In this document: piece after piece, positions 46,368 to 54,094 of the stretch | Numbering within the stretch: position 1 is the stretch's first letter | Layout of the letters: each line of letters opens with the position of its first letter | NCBI GenBank assembly: GCA_030835345.1 | Contig: JAURPH010000010.1 | Coordinates: 1-54,094 of the forward strand | Source of the DNA: Thermodesulfobacteriota bacterium | Lineage (GTDB): Bacteria; Desulfobacterota_D; UBA1144 | Reading direction: 5' to 3' | Length of the DNA stretch: 54,094 nt | Made by a program: the position numbers and the translations under genes | Notes under the pieces: model-generated | What the model saw: the letters and a program-made list of their open reading frames with translations, nothing else | Database searches by the model: none | What the model was told of the DNA's origin: nothing

Positions 46368-47252
46368 ATGCTCAAAATAAAAGGCTGTATAACAGCATTA
46401 ATAACACCATTTACTAAAGCTGGAAATTTAGATCAAAATACTTTAAAAAAATTGATTAAAAGACAGATAGAGCTTGGTGTTCATGGGATAGTACCTTGCG
46501 GTACAACCGGAGAATCTCCAACTCTAAGTCATGATGAACATGATAAAGTAATTGAAATTGCAGTCTCAACGTCAAATGGAAGAATCCCTGTAATCGCAGG
46601 TACCGGATCAAATTCAACAAAAGAAGCCATCAGATTAACTAAAGCAGCCGAAAAAGCTGGAGCAGATGCAAGTTTACAAGTTGTTCCTTACTACAATAGA
46701 CCAAATCAAGAAGGTTTATTTAAACATTTCAAGAATATTGCAAGAGAAACTAAGCTACCAATAATCTTATATAATATCCCAGGCAGATCTTCAGTGAATC
46801 TTGAGACTTCTACAATTGCAAGGTTAGAGAAGGCCTGTAAGAATATTGTGGGCATTAAAGAAGCCTCTGGGAACATTAATAAAGTAAAACAAATAATTAA
46901 AAGCTGTTCAAAAAAATTCATTATTTTGTCTGGTGAAGACAGTTTGAATCTTCAAATACTAAAAAATGGTGGTAAAGGTTTTATCTCGGTTACATCTAAT
47001 TTGATGCCAAAGGAATGCTCTGAACTTTATGAGAATTATATTGCCAAGAATACTAAAGAAGTGAATAAAATTGATAGAAACTTAAAAAATATAAATAAGT
47101 TGCTATTTGTAGACACTAATCCAATTCCAATAAAATATGCCATGAAAAAATTAGGACTTAGTCTAGATAATATAAGGCTTCCTTTAACAAATTTAGATAA
47201 AAAAAAGCAGGAAAAAATTAATAAGGAACTAAAAAAATTAAAGCTACGATAA
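46368..47252 (+). CDS. dapA: 4-hydroxy-tetrahydrodipicolinate synthase
   Basis: This class I aldolase condenses pyruvate with aspartate semialdehyde in lysine and cell-wall synthesis. The Schiff-base Lys is K164 in VGIKEASGN, the catalytic Tyr is Y135 in LYNIPGRS, and GTTGESPTLS binds the substrate. The length, 294 aa, is standard. A -10-like TATTAT (46356-46361) ends 6 bases before the ATG, so an internal leaderless promoter is possible. Its last bases overlap the ATA that appears to begin rnhB. Confidence 0.95.
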   Translation: MLKIKGCITALITPFTKAGNLDQNTLKKLIKRQIELGVHGIVPCGTTGESPTLSHDEHDKVIEIAVSTSNGRIPVIAGTGSNSTKEAIRLTKAAEKAGADASLQVVPYYNRPNQEGLFKHFKNIARETKLPIILYNIPGRSSVNLETSTIARLEKACKNIVGIKEASGNINKVKQIIKSCSKKFIILSGEDSLNLQILKNGGKGFISVTSNLMPKECSELYENYIAKNTKEVNKIDRNLKNINKLLFVDTNPIPIKYAMKKLGLSLDNIRLPLTNLDKKKQEKINKELKKLKLR

Positions 47253-47866
47253 AGAATAGTCTTTCTGATATAGAAATAGAAATCATTAAAAAATATGGAA
47301 ATGTTGTTGGAATTGATGAAGTTGGAAGAGGTTCATTGTTCGGTCCAGTAATATCATGTTGTGTAATTGTAAATGAAAAATTTAACAAATTAGACCTTTC
47401 AAAAATAAAGGACTCTAAGAAATTATCTGAAAAATTAAGAAATAATTTTGTTAAAGAATTTATTGATGCAGGATGTGATTTTGGATTAGGGTCATCCAAT
47501 AATAAGCACATAGATAAATCTAATGTAAGCGATGCTACATTATTTTCTATGAAAGATGCAATCAATAATCTTAAAATTGAGCCTAGGGCTATTTTGGTTG
47601 ATGGTATGCAAAAAATCCCAAATATTGATTGTTACCAACTAGCAATAACAAAAGGTGATAATATATGTAAATCAATTGGAGCGGCATCTATTTTGGCAAA
47701 GTTTGTTAGAGACTTTATTATCAGAAAATATCATAGTGCTTTACCATATTACGACCTAAAAAATAACGTAGGCTATGGAACCACTATCCACATAAAGAAT
47801 ATTAATACTTATGGTAAAAGCTTTGGTCATAGAAAATCTTTCAAAATCAAATCAATTGACAGATAA
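47249..47866 (+). CDS. rnhB: ribonuclease HII, with ATA start
   Basis: It removes RNA primers and single ribonucleotides from DNA. GIDEVGRGSLFGPV holds the first two acidic residues, ILVDGM the third, and NVGYGT is the C-terminal family block. The first codon of the usual kind is TTG at 47336, but that would cut off the essential DEVGRG. The frame stays open to 47225 without ATG, GTG or TTG. ATA at 47249, overlapping the dapA stop as ATAA, gives 205 aa with the usual 20 or so residues ahead of GIDEVG. ATT at 47237, nine bases after AAGGA, is the alternative. Confidence 0.85.
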   Translation: MKNSLSDIEIEIIKKYGNVVGIDEVGRGSLFGPVISCCVIVNEKFNKLDLSKIKDSKKLSEKLRNNFVKEFIDAGCDFGLGSSNNKHIDKSNVSDATLFSMKDAINNLKIEPRAILVDGMQKIPNIDCYQLAITKGDNICKSIGAASILAKFVRDFIIRKYHSALPYYDLKNNVGYGTTIHIKNINTYGKSFGHRKSFKIKSIDR

Positions 47867-47891
47867 AAATTAATAAATTATTTTTCTTTTC

Positions 47892-48233
47892 ATGCCTAAT
47901 AATTCAGAATATAGAGAAAAGTATTATTATAAAATTGGTGAGTTAGAAAAAATCACTGGAGTAAGTTCTACTAAAATTAGATACTGGTCCCAAAAGTTTA
48001 AAAGCCTTAAAGATCAAATGAAAACATCTGATGGATATTCTCACAAACTTTATCATCATAAGTCGATCGATGTTATTCTAAATTTAATGAAGTTTCATAA
48101 TGAAATTAATATAAAATCACAATTCAATGAATTTGATGAAAAATTAGCTGATAAGATTAATAGAAAACAAAACATTGCCGGTAAAATTGAAAATATCAGG
48201 AATACAATAAAAAGACTTATAGAAACACCATAG
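47892..48233 (+). CDS. MerR-family HTH regulator
   Basis: This is a small DNA-binding protein of 113 aa. YYKIGELEKITGVSSTKIRYWSQKF is a MerR helix-turn-helix and wing, followed by KLYHHKSIDVILNLMKFH; the C-terminal part is a coiled-coil-like helix (about 75-110) with no metal-binding cysteines. It resembles the short MerR proteins often found beside tRNA-Pro and surE or next to ihfA in proteobacteria. No effector domain is visible and the target is unknown. tRNA-Pro starts 3 bases after its stop. Confidence 0.8.
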   Translation: MPNNSEYREKYYYKIGELEKITGVSSTKIRYWSQKFKSLKDQMKTSDGYSHKLYHHKSIDVILNLMKFHNEINIKSQFNEFDEKLADKINRKQNIAGKIENIRNTIKRLIETP

Positions 48234-48236
48234 GTA

Positions 48237-48308
48237 CGGGGTGTGGCGCAGCGGAAGCGCACTGGTCTGGGGGACCAGGGGTCGTTGGTTCAAATCCAAT
48301 CACCCCGA
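48237..48308 (+). tRNA. tRNA-Pro (GGG)
   Basis: A plus-strand cloverleaf with acceptor CGGGGTG/CACCCCG and anticodon GGG in the loop CTGGGGG. C1-G72 is typical for bacterial tRNA-Pro. It lies 3 bases after the merR stop and 8 bases before the surE start; CCA is not encoded. Confidence 0.96.
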
Positions 48309-48316
48309 TAAATGAA

Positions 48317-49045
48317 ATGGAAATACTTTTAACAAATGATGATGGGTTTAATGCGGAAGGCATAAAAATACTATTTGAAGACTTGAAAAGAATTGGTAAT
48401 GTTACTATTGTTGCACCAGAATGGAATCAAAGTACTACGAGTCACTCTATTAGTCTCAATAAGCCTCTAAGGTGTAAAAAACAAGAAAAGAACATATATT
48501 CTGTCATTGGAGTTCCAGCAGACTGTGTCAACTTCGCAATAAATAGTGAATTACTTAAAATTGATTTTGATTTAGTAATTTCTGGGATAAATGACGGTGC
48601 CAATATTGGAGATGATATCAATTATTCAGGAACTGTAGGGGCTGCTAGGGAAGGATATCTTCACGGAATAAACTCTATTGCTATATCAATTGGCAATAAA
48701 AAAAATCCTAAATTTGAAGATTGCTCAAAATTCTTTGTTAATATATTAGAAAAAATTATAGAATCTAATAGTAAAAAATTCTTTTTGAATATTAATTACC
48801 CAAATAGAAAAGCAGAGGATATCGAAGGAGTCAAATTTACAAAGCAAGGTGCAAGGGCATATGGCCATGAAATTATAACCAAAACAGATCCTCGCGGTGG
48901 AGAATACTTCTGGATTGGAGGTAATGATTTAAGCTATAAAGCTGAAAATGGTACTGATATTGCTGCGCTAAGAGAAGGATATGTTTCAATTACACCTTTA
49001 ATAACGAACTATACAGATATGAATTTTAAAAAGATCAAAATATGA
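48317..49045 (+). CDS. surE: 5'/3'-nucleotidase SurE
   Basis: This is a metal-dependent nucleotide phosphatase of the stationary-phase survival family, 242 aa. LLTNDDGFNAEGI has the metal Asp pair D8 and D9, PEWNQSTTSHSISLNKPL is the Ser/Thr-rich loop, and SGINDGANIGDDINYSGTVGAAREG is the core motif. The ATG lies only 8 bases after the tRNA-Pro 3' end, so tRNA processing would release a surE message with almost no leader. It overlaps the DedA-like gene by 4 bases. Confidence 0.94.
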   Translation: MEILLTNDDGFNAEGIKILFEDLKRIGNVTIVAPEWNQSTTSHSISLNKPLRCKKQEKNIYSVIGVPADCVNFAINSELLKIDFDLVISGINDGANIGDDINYSGTVGAAREGYLHGINSIAISIGNKKNPKFEDCSKFFVNILEKIIESNSKKFFLNINYPNRKAEDIEGVKFTKQGARAYGHEIITKTDPRGGEYFWIGGNDLSYKAENGTDIAALREGYVSITPLITNYTDMNFKKIKI

Positions 49046-49620
49046 GCTTCATAAAAAAAATTCTAGACAAATCTAAAGGCCCACAAGCTTTAGTGATTAT
49101 GGGAATCATTTCTTTTATAGAATCTATCTTTTTTATTTTACCACCTGATCCTTTTTTAGGATTACTATGTATAGCAAGGAAAATTAAAAAAGTTATCTAC
49201 TATGTTTTTATTTGCACTTTTCTATCTGTTTTAGGAGGTTGTGTAGCATATTTACTGGGTGAAAAATTATTTGAATTGGCTCTTTATAAAGATATAAAAT
49301 TTATAACAAATAATATCGAACAAATTAATCAATTAAAATTAAGGCTGAATAATGAAACTTTTTGGTTGATGATAACCTCTGCCTTCACCCCTCTTCCTTT
49401 TAAAATTTTTTGTATTTCTGCAGGATTAGCAAAAGTTAACTTTATGCCCTTTCTTCTAGGCTCTATTATTGGAAGAGGGTTGAGATTTTTAATAGTTGGG
49501 ATGTTAGCTTATAAATATGGAGCAAAATTCGAAGAAATATTGAAAAGTAAAAAAATCGGCTATTTAATGATTGGCCTAATAAGCTTTTTAATTATATATT
49601 TATATTACAAATGGAAATAA
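49042..49620 (+). CDS. YqaA/DedA-like (VTT domain) membrane protein
   Basis: This is an integral membrane protein of 192 aa with about five hydrophobic helices. The DedA/VTT signature appears as SAFTPLPFKIFCISAGLAKVNFMPFLLGSIIGRGLRFLI, split here by its own reentrant loop, and an N-terminal ESIFFILPPDPFL. Known relatives flip phosphatidylethanolamine or undecaprenyl phosphate across the membrane; the substrate of the YqaA branch is not settled. It overlaps surE by 4 bases and apt by 10. Confidence 0.8.
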   Translation: MSFIKKILDKSKGPQALVIMGIISFIESIFFILPPDPFLGLLCIARKIKKVIYYVFICTFLSVLGGCVAYLLGEKLFELALYKDIKFITNNIEQINQLKLRLNNETFWLMITSAFTPLPFKIFCISAGLAKVNFMPFLLGSIIGRGLRFLIVGMLAYKYGAKFEEILKSKKIGYLMIGLISFLIIYLYYKWK

Positions 49621-50120
49621 AAGACTACATTCGAGATATCCAGGACTTCCCATCAGAAGGTATTTTATATAGAGATATAACTCCGCTATTAAAGGACTCT
49701 GCAGCTTTTAAATATGTTGTTAATCAAATCTCTAAATCTATTCCAAAAGATATAGATGCTATTATAGCTCCTGAATCTAGAGGTTTTATTTTCGCTTCAG
49801 CTGTATGTTTTAATCTGAATAAAAAACTAATTCTAGCAAGAAAAAAAGGAAAGTTACCATTTAAAACATTTGAAATTGAATACCAACTGGAATATGGGAG
49901 CGATTGCTTTCAAATGCATATCGACTCATTAGAAAAAGGTTCTAAAGTTGCCATTATAGATGATCTATTAGCAACTGGTGGGACAATATCGGCAATTGAA
50001 AAATTGGCAACGAACTTTGAATCTGAAATCAAACATATTGCATTTGTTATAGAGCTATTAAATCTAAATGGAAGAAATAATATTAAATGTAAAAATATAA
50101 CGTCCTTGATTGAGTATTAA
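49611..50120 (+). CDS. apt: adenine phosphoribosyltransferase
   Basis: It salvages adenine to AMP with PRPP. IKDYIRDIQDFPSEGILYRDITPLL is the APRT N-terminus, IIAPESRGFIFAS the base site, and VAIIDDLLATGGTIS the PRPP loop. The length, 169 aa, is normal. It can take up the adenine released by MtnP (21235-22092). The ATG lies in the last codons of the DedA-like gene, and aroB begins directly after its stop. Confidence 0.94.
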   Translation: MEIKDYIRDIQDFPSEGILYRDITPLLKDSAAFKYVVNQISKSIPKDIDAIIAPESRGFIFASAVCFNLNKKLILARKKGKLPFKTFEIEYQLEYGSDCFQMHIDSLEKGSKVAIIDDLLATGGTISAIEKLATNFESEIKHIAFVIELLNLNGRNNIKCKNITSLIEY

Positions 50121-51188
50121 ATGAAAATTAAAAATCATATACATAAAGAAGAATATAAAATTGAGTTTGATAAAGATTTAAAAAAATACCTATCCAACTT
50201 AAATCAACGATATTATAAAATTTCTGTGATAACAGATGAAAATATTTATAAAATTTACAAAAATATCTTAAATAAGAAATATTTAAACACAATTAAAATA
50301 AAGCCAGGTGAGAAATCAAAATCTATAGAAAATAAAATAATGATTGAAAAAAAATTATTAAAACTAAAATTTAATAGAAAATCTGTGATAGTTGCTTTGG
50401 GAGGAGGTGTAGTTGGGGACTTAGTAGGATTTGTTGCATCTACTTTCTTAAGAGGAATAGATTTAATTCAAATACCCACCTCTTTAGTAGCAATGGTTGA
50501 CAGTTCTATAGGTGGAAAAACAGGAATCAATAATGATTTAGGGAAAAACCTAATTGGAACTTTTTACAACCCGAAGAAAATTATAGTTAATTCCTCTTTC
50601 CTAAAAACTTTACCAGAATCAGAATTAAGACAGGGCTTAGCAGAAATAATAAAATATGGAGTTATTTATGATTTAAGGCTTTTTAAATTGTTAGAGAAAA
50701 TTAATATTAATTTTATGGAAAACAGTAACCAAATAATTAATAAAATAATTAAAAACTGCATAGCTATAAAAGTAAAAGTAGTTGAAGAGGATTTTAAAGA
50801 AACTGACAAAAGAAGTATATTAAATTTTGGTCATACAGTGGGGCATGGATTGGAAAAATTATATTCCTACAAGAAATCACACGGAGATTGTATTGGGTTA
50901 GGAATGGCAATCGAAGCATCAATTGCAAACAAATATTTTGATTTAAATGATGAGAGTCTAAATAAAATATATAAAATATTAGACAGATTCGCTTTAAGAT
51001 CTATAAGATATAGCTCTACACAAATTAAATCTATTATTAAGTACATGGAATTAGATAAAAAAAATAAAACCAATAAAATTACCTTTTCATTACCTAATAA
51101 AATTGGATCAATTATGCTAAAGAATAAAAAACATACAATTGAGGTATCAAAAGAAAAAATTAATACAGTTTTAAAAGAATTTTTATGA
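50121..51188 (+). CDS. aroB: 3-dehydroquinate synthase
   Basis: This is the second step of the shikimate pathway, zinc- and NAD-dependent. VIVALGGGVVGDLVGFVASTFLRGID binds NAD, QIPTSLVAMVDSSIGGKTGIN is the core, and the zinc ligands lie in NFGHTVGHGLE and SHGDCIGLGMA. The length, 355 aa, is normal. It has no gap to apt and overlaps trmB by 4 bases. The first enzyme of the pathway, DAHP synthase, is encoded 1.4 kb downstream (52558). Confidence 0.95.
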   Translation: MKIKNHIHKEEYKIEFDKDLKKYLSNLNQRYYKISVITDENIYKIYKNILNKKYLNTIKIKPGEKSKSIENKIMIEKKLLKLKFNRKSVIVALGGGVVGDLVGFVASTFLRGIDLIQIPTSLVAMVDSSIGGKTGINNDLGKNLIGTFYNPKKIIVNSSFLKTLPESELRQGLAEIIKYGVIYDLRLFKLLEKININFMENSNQIINKIIKNCIAIKVKVVEEDFKETDKRSILNFGHTVGHGLEKLYSYKKSHGDCIGLGMAIEASIANKYFDLNDESLNKIYKILDRFALRSIRYSSTQIKSIIKYMELDKKNKTNKITFSLPNKIGSIMLKNKKHTIEVSKEKINTVLKEFL

Positions 51189-51772
51189 AATATAAAATTA
51201 GAAAATTCGAACAAAATCTAATTGATATCTCTATTCCAGAAAAGATATTTTTTTTGAACGATAGCAAAAATCTAGTTCTTGACTTAGGATGCGGTGAAGG
51301 TGAATTCATCTTAAATCTTGCAAAGCAAGATAGTAATTCACACTTTATAGGTATTGAAATCAAATATGGAAGAATACTAAAATGTTTAAAAAGCCTAGCA
51401 AAACTTAATCTTAAAAATATCAATTTTATCTTAGGTGATGCAACCCTAATTTTATCTCAATTTGTACAGAAAGGGTCGACTAAGAGATTTTATATAAATA
51501 ATCCTGACCCATGGCCAAAGGATAAGCATGGAAAAAATAGAATAATAAATTCTGTCTTTTTAAATCATATCTTTGACCTATTATCTCATAAAGGCGATCT
51601 CGTTATAAAATCAGATGATTTAAACTACATAAACCTCATTAGGACTGAGGTACAAAAAAGTAAGTTTAAAATCACCCTGGATCATAATGAAAAATTACCA
51701 TCAACCAAATTCCAAACATCATATGCAAAGAAAAGAGTCCCAATTCATACAGTTTATTCGAAAAAGAATTAA
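51185..51772 (+). CDS. trmB: tRNA (guanine-N7-)-methyltransferase
   Basis: It puts m7G at position 46 of tRNAs. The SAM loop is LVLDLGCGEGEF, then FIGIEIKYGRILKCL, and the family block YINNPDPWPKDKHGKNRI and a C-terminal TKFQTSYAKKRVPIHTVY. The length, 195 aa, is slightly short at the N-terminus. The ATG overlaps the aroB stop by 4 bases, and the TTAA at its end is shared with the convergent plsC. Confidence 0.93.
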   Translation: MKYKIRKFEQNLIDISIPEKIFFLNDSKNLVLDLGCGEGEFILNLAKQDSNSHFIGIEIKYGRILKCLKSLAKLNLKNINFILGDATLILSQFVQKGSTKRFYINNPDPWPKDKHGKNRIINSVFLNHIFDLLSHKGDLVIKSDDLNYINLIRTEVQKSKFKITLDHNEKLPSTKFQTSYAKKRVPIHTVYSKKN

Positions 51773-52500
51773 ATATTATTATTAAAAATGGAAAAAACAT
51801 GATCCTTTAATTTAGATACTGGTTCATCATGGGATAAAAAATCCTCAACTTCAATTTCAGGTAAAATTTTTATGATGATAGTACCTGGGTTAATTTTCAG
51901 TGAATTTTTCATCACTACATTATCAGCTCCCTTAATTATCATTGGAACAATGTTAACTTTAGTTTTTGTAGAGATAAAAAAACCCCCATCTTTAAATTCT
52001 AATAATTCTTTGTCAGGATTTCTGGTTCCCTCAGGGGCTATAAATATTGCTTTACCATTTTTAATTTTCTTTAAAATCTTTATAACTTCCCTTCTATCAG
52101 CAAAAGAGCCGTCCCTGGCTACAAAGTAATGTCCCATGACTCTAACAGCTTGTCCGAAGAAAGGTATCTTTAACAACTCTTTTTTCATCATTGCTCTCCA
52201 ATCAATCTTCATAAATGATGCAAATGAAAAAATGTCATAAAAACTTTTATGGTTATACATTATAATTGTTGGCTTATCTTTAATATTTTCTAATCCCCTA
52301 ACCTCCAATTTAACAAAGGAAATTAGCAATATTAATTTTCCCCAAATTTTTACAAGTGTTAGTGTAGCAAATTTAGGTGAAACAAAAGAAACTATTGTCG
52401 CAAGAATAGCCAAAATTATTGTTGTTATTGCAATTAAAAACCATTTTATATAGGAAATAATCATTAATAAGAATCCTAATTTATATAAAATTAATTTCAA
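51769..52500 (-). CDS. plsC: 1-acyl-sn-glycerol-3-phosphate acyltransferase
   Basis: This is a membrane acyltransferase that makes phosphatidic acid. Catalytic HX4D is H84 to D89 in YNHKSFYD, and the substrate motifs FVARDGS and IAPEGTRNPD follow. A long N-terminal hydrophobic part (about 5-65) anchors it in the membrane. The length, 243 aa, is typical. The gene is alone on its strand here, and divergent from the DAHP synthase over 57 bases. Confidence 0.9.
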   Translation of the reverse strand: MKLILYKLGFLLMIISYIKWFLIAITTIILAILATIVSFVSPKFATLTLVKIWGKLILLISFVKLEVRGLENIKDKPTIIMYNHKSFYDIFSFASFMKIDWRAMMKKELLKIPFFGQAVRVMGHYFVARDGSFADRREVIKILKKIKNGKAIFIAPEGTRNPDKELLEFKDGGFFISTKTKVNIVPMIIKGADNVVMKNSLKINPGTIIIKILPEIEVEDFLSHDEPVSKLKDHVFSIFNNNI

Positions 52501-52557
52501 TATATTTGATATAGACTGTTTTTTCCATAAAATACTATAGATAGTCGGAGGAAGTAA

Positions 52558-53577
52558 ATGATAATTGTTCTTAAACCATCAGTGTCTGAAAAAGAGATTG
52601 AGCGAATTCTAGAATCTATAAATGATTTTGGTTATAAAGCAGAGACAGTAAAAGGAGAGGCCAGGACCATCATTGGAGCTGTTGGTAATCAGAAAGAAAA
52701 ACAACAACACATGAATCTGCTGGGTCAGCTGCCTGGAGTTGAAGCAGTAGTTCCAATAATGCAGCCCAATAAATTAGGTAGCAGAGAATTCAAGAATGAA
52801 GATACTAGCTTTGAGGTTGGTAATACTACGGTAGGAGGTAAAAGATTAACTGTTATAGCTGGACCTTGCTCAGTTGAATCTGAAGAACAAATCCATAGTA
52901 TTGCAAAATCAGTAAAAATTGGCGGAGGAACTATATTACGAGGTGGTGCATTTAAGCCAAGAACATCTCCATATACATTTCAAGGACTGGGTGAAGAGGG
53001 TTTGAAATTTTTAAAAGCTGCAGGTGATTCTGTTGACCTGCCAATTGTAACAGAGGTTCTTGATGTAAAAGATTTAGATTTGATCTGTCAATATGCTGAC
53101 ATGTTACAAATTGGTGCAAGAAATTGCCAGAACTATGCTCTATTAAAAGAAATTGGAAAAACCAAAAAACCAGTGCTACTAAAAAGAGGTATGTCTACTT
53201 CATTAAATGAATTTTTATTATGTGCAGAATATTTATTAGCTGAAGGTAATATGTCTGTTGCCCTATGCGAAAGAGGCATAAGAACATTTGAAACTGCGAC
53301 AAGAAATACTTTTGATATTAATGCAATACCAGTTTTGAAAGAAAAAACACACTTACCTGTTATTGCAGATCCAGCACATGGAACAGGCTATTGGCAGTAT
53401 GTGTCCCCTATAGCTTATGCAGCTATAGCAGCTGGGTCAGATGGTCTTGCAGTTGAAGTTCATAATAATCCAGAAATTGCATTAAGTGACGGTGGTCAAT
53501 CATTAAAGCCCAAAAAATTTAATATAATGGTTGAAAAATCCAGAGTAATAGCAAATGCAATCGGTAAAGAGATTTAG
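52558..53577 (+). CDS. aroF: DAHP synthase (type I-beta, with regulatory domain)
   Basis: It makes 3-deoxy-D-arabino-heptulosonate-7-phosphate at the head of the aromatic pathway. Residues 1-70 form a ferredoxin-like regulatory domain, as in Thermotoga and Bacillus-type enzymes, where it allows feedback control. The catalytic barrel has the metal Cys C104 in IAGPCSVES, RGGAFKPRTSPYTFQG for PEP and DPAHGTGYW. The length, 339 aa, fits type I-beta. A strong GGAGGAAG ribosome site stands right before the ATG, the best in the window. Confidence 0.95.
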   Translation: MIIVLKPSVSEKEIERILESINDFGYKAETVKGEARTIIGAVGNQKEKQQHMNLLGQLPGVEAVVPIMQPNKLGSREFKNEDTSFEVGNTTVGGKRLTVIAGPCSVESEEQIHSIAKSVKIGGGTILRGGAFKPRTSPYTFQGLGEEGLKFLKAAGDSVDLPIVTEVLDVKDLDLICQYADMLQIGARNCQNYALLKEIGKTKKPVLLKRGMSTSLNEFLLCAEYLLAEGNMSVALCERGIRTFETATRNTFDINAIPVLKEKTHLPVIADPAHGTGYWQYVSPIAYAAIAAGSDGLAVEVHNNPEIALSDGGQSLKPKKFNIMVEKSRVIANAIGKEI

Positions 53578-54094
53578 TCTTTTATAAAGACTTTCCTACC
53601 ATCAAATATAAGTTTATCTTTAGATAGAAGTTCTATGGCTCTTGGTAACACTTCATGCTCTTTTTTATTAATTTTTGATATCAATGAATCCTCTGTATCA
53701 TTCTTATCTATTTCAACCATACCTTGAAGTATTATTGGGCCGGTATCAATACCATCATCAACAAAATGAACAGTGCATCCCGTATATTTTGCTCCATATT
53801 CTAAAGCCTGCCTCGGAGCATGAAGTCCTGTAAATGCAGGTAAGAGAGATGGATGTAGATTAATTATTTTGTTCTCAAATTTTGATGTAAAAAATGGAGA
53901 CAATATCCTCTTAAATCCAGCCAAAACTATAAGATCTAAATTATAATTTTCTATTAAAGAAATAATTTCCATCTCATAATCCTTTCTAAGCTTGTATTCT
54001 TTATGCGATAAAGTAATTATTGGTACAGATAACTTTTTCGCTCTTTCAAGCACATAAGCATCTAAAACATTACAAAAAAGGAAGCTAACTTCAA
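53574..54094 (-). CDS. purN: phosphoribosylglycinamide formyltransferase, partial
   Basis: This is the folate-dependent GAR transformylase of purine synthesis, cut by the window edge. LDLIVLAGFKRILSPFF, NLHPSLLPAFTGLHAPRQALEYGAKYTGCTVHFVD and DDGIDTGPIILQ contain the catalytic Asn-His-Asp set. A GTG at 54053 is not the start: the frame runs open to the end of the window and encodes EVSFLFCNVLDAYVLERAKK, a normal inner part of PurN. About 30-50 N-terminal residues are missing. Its TTA stop shares bases with the convergent DAHP synthase stop. Confidence 0.92.
   Translation of the reverse strand, partial: EVSFLFCNVLDAYVLERAKKLSVPIITLSHKEYKLRKDYEMEIISLIENYNLDLIVLAGFKRILSPFFTSKFENKIINLHPSLLPAFTGLHAPRQALEYGAKYTGCTVHFVDDGIDTGPIILQGMVEIDKNDTEDSLISKINKKEHEVLPRAIELLSKDKLIFDGRKVFIKD

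Overview
The window looks like a piece of an AT-rich, streamlined, free-living bacterial chromosome. Almost every base is coding, neighbouring genes commonly overlap by 1 to 35 bases, and convergent genes often share a stop tetranucleotide. Codon use is uniform and AT-biased, and no insertion sequence, integrase, phage structural gene or CRISPR array is visible. The 16S rRNA reads as bacterial. Its V4 region, the DUF1844 gene, the long-form HflX and the AhbA/AhbB-type heme gene suggest a deltaproteobacteria-like or Dadabacteria/Desulfobacterota-like marine lineage. That placement is an inference from memory, made without an alignment.

Layout. 1-250: initiator tRNA and a 7-1-7 palindrome. 249-3630 (+): a SitABCD-type Mn/Fe ABC transporter. 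3614-9705 (-): one tight directon that reads, in transcription order, two PTPS/QueD-like proteins, a phosphoribosyltransferase-GTP cyclohydrolase I fusion, an SDR reductase, an AhbA-AhbB fusion, HemA, HemC and a Fur-family regulator. An LLM-family oxidoreductase and a radical-SAM protein lie just upstream (9757-11624). 11672-14128: a small membrane ORF, a hypothetical protein, a DUF385-like protein and HflX. 14118-18504 (-): MaoC-type dehydratase, pyrF, proS, ispG. 18586-20313 (+): SufT-like protein, Mrp/ApbC, DUF1844. 20320-25338: PfkB kinase, MTA phosphorylase, DEAD-box helicase, sucD, M19 dipeptidase. 25508-30398 (-): rRNA operon 16S-tRNA-Ile-tRNA-Ala-23S with long processing stems and no 5S. 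30572-35452 (+): parA, parB, purS, purQ, then a TusA-CysM-JAMM module and a pteridine-reductase-like SDR. 35439-42098: pyrD, ftsK, pdxA, tatD, nrdR, glyA. 42142-52500: uvrA, RpiB-like, asd, dapA, rnhB, merR, tRNA-Pro, surE, DedA-like, apt, aroB, trmB, plsC. 52558-54094: DAHP synthase and a partial purN.

How the genes fit together. Most are housekeeping. Three assemblies stand out. The first is a pterin-to-heme operon: the enzymes needed for an eukaryote-like tetrahydropterin route (GTP cyclohydrolase I, Cx5HGH-type PTPS, SDR) are fused head-to-tail to early tetrapyrrole genes and a siroheme-decarboxylase fusion, and the operon ends in a Fur-family gene that converges on a Mn/Fe transporter. 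The second is a putative protein-bound-sulfur cysteine module (TusA-like, CysM, JAMM peptidase), resembling mycobacterial Mec-CysO-CysM but without a visible CysO. The third is a translation-initiation oddity: hflX and rnhB have no ATG, GTG or TTG that fits their family N-termini, and both have an in-frame ATA overlapping the upstream stop codon. I saw no large, clearly undescribed system; the pterin-heme operon with its PRTase-FolE fusion is the best candidate.
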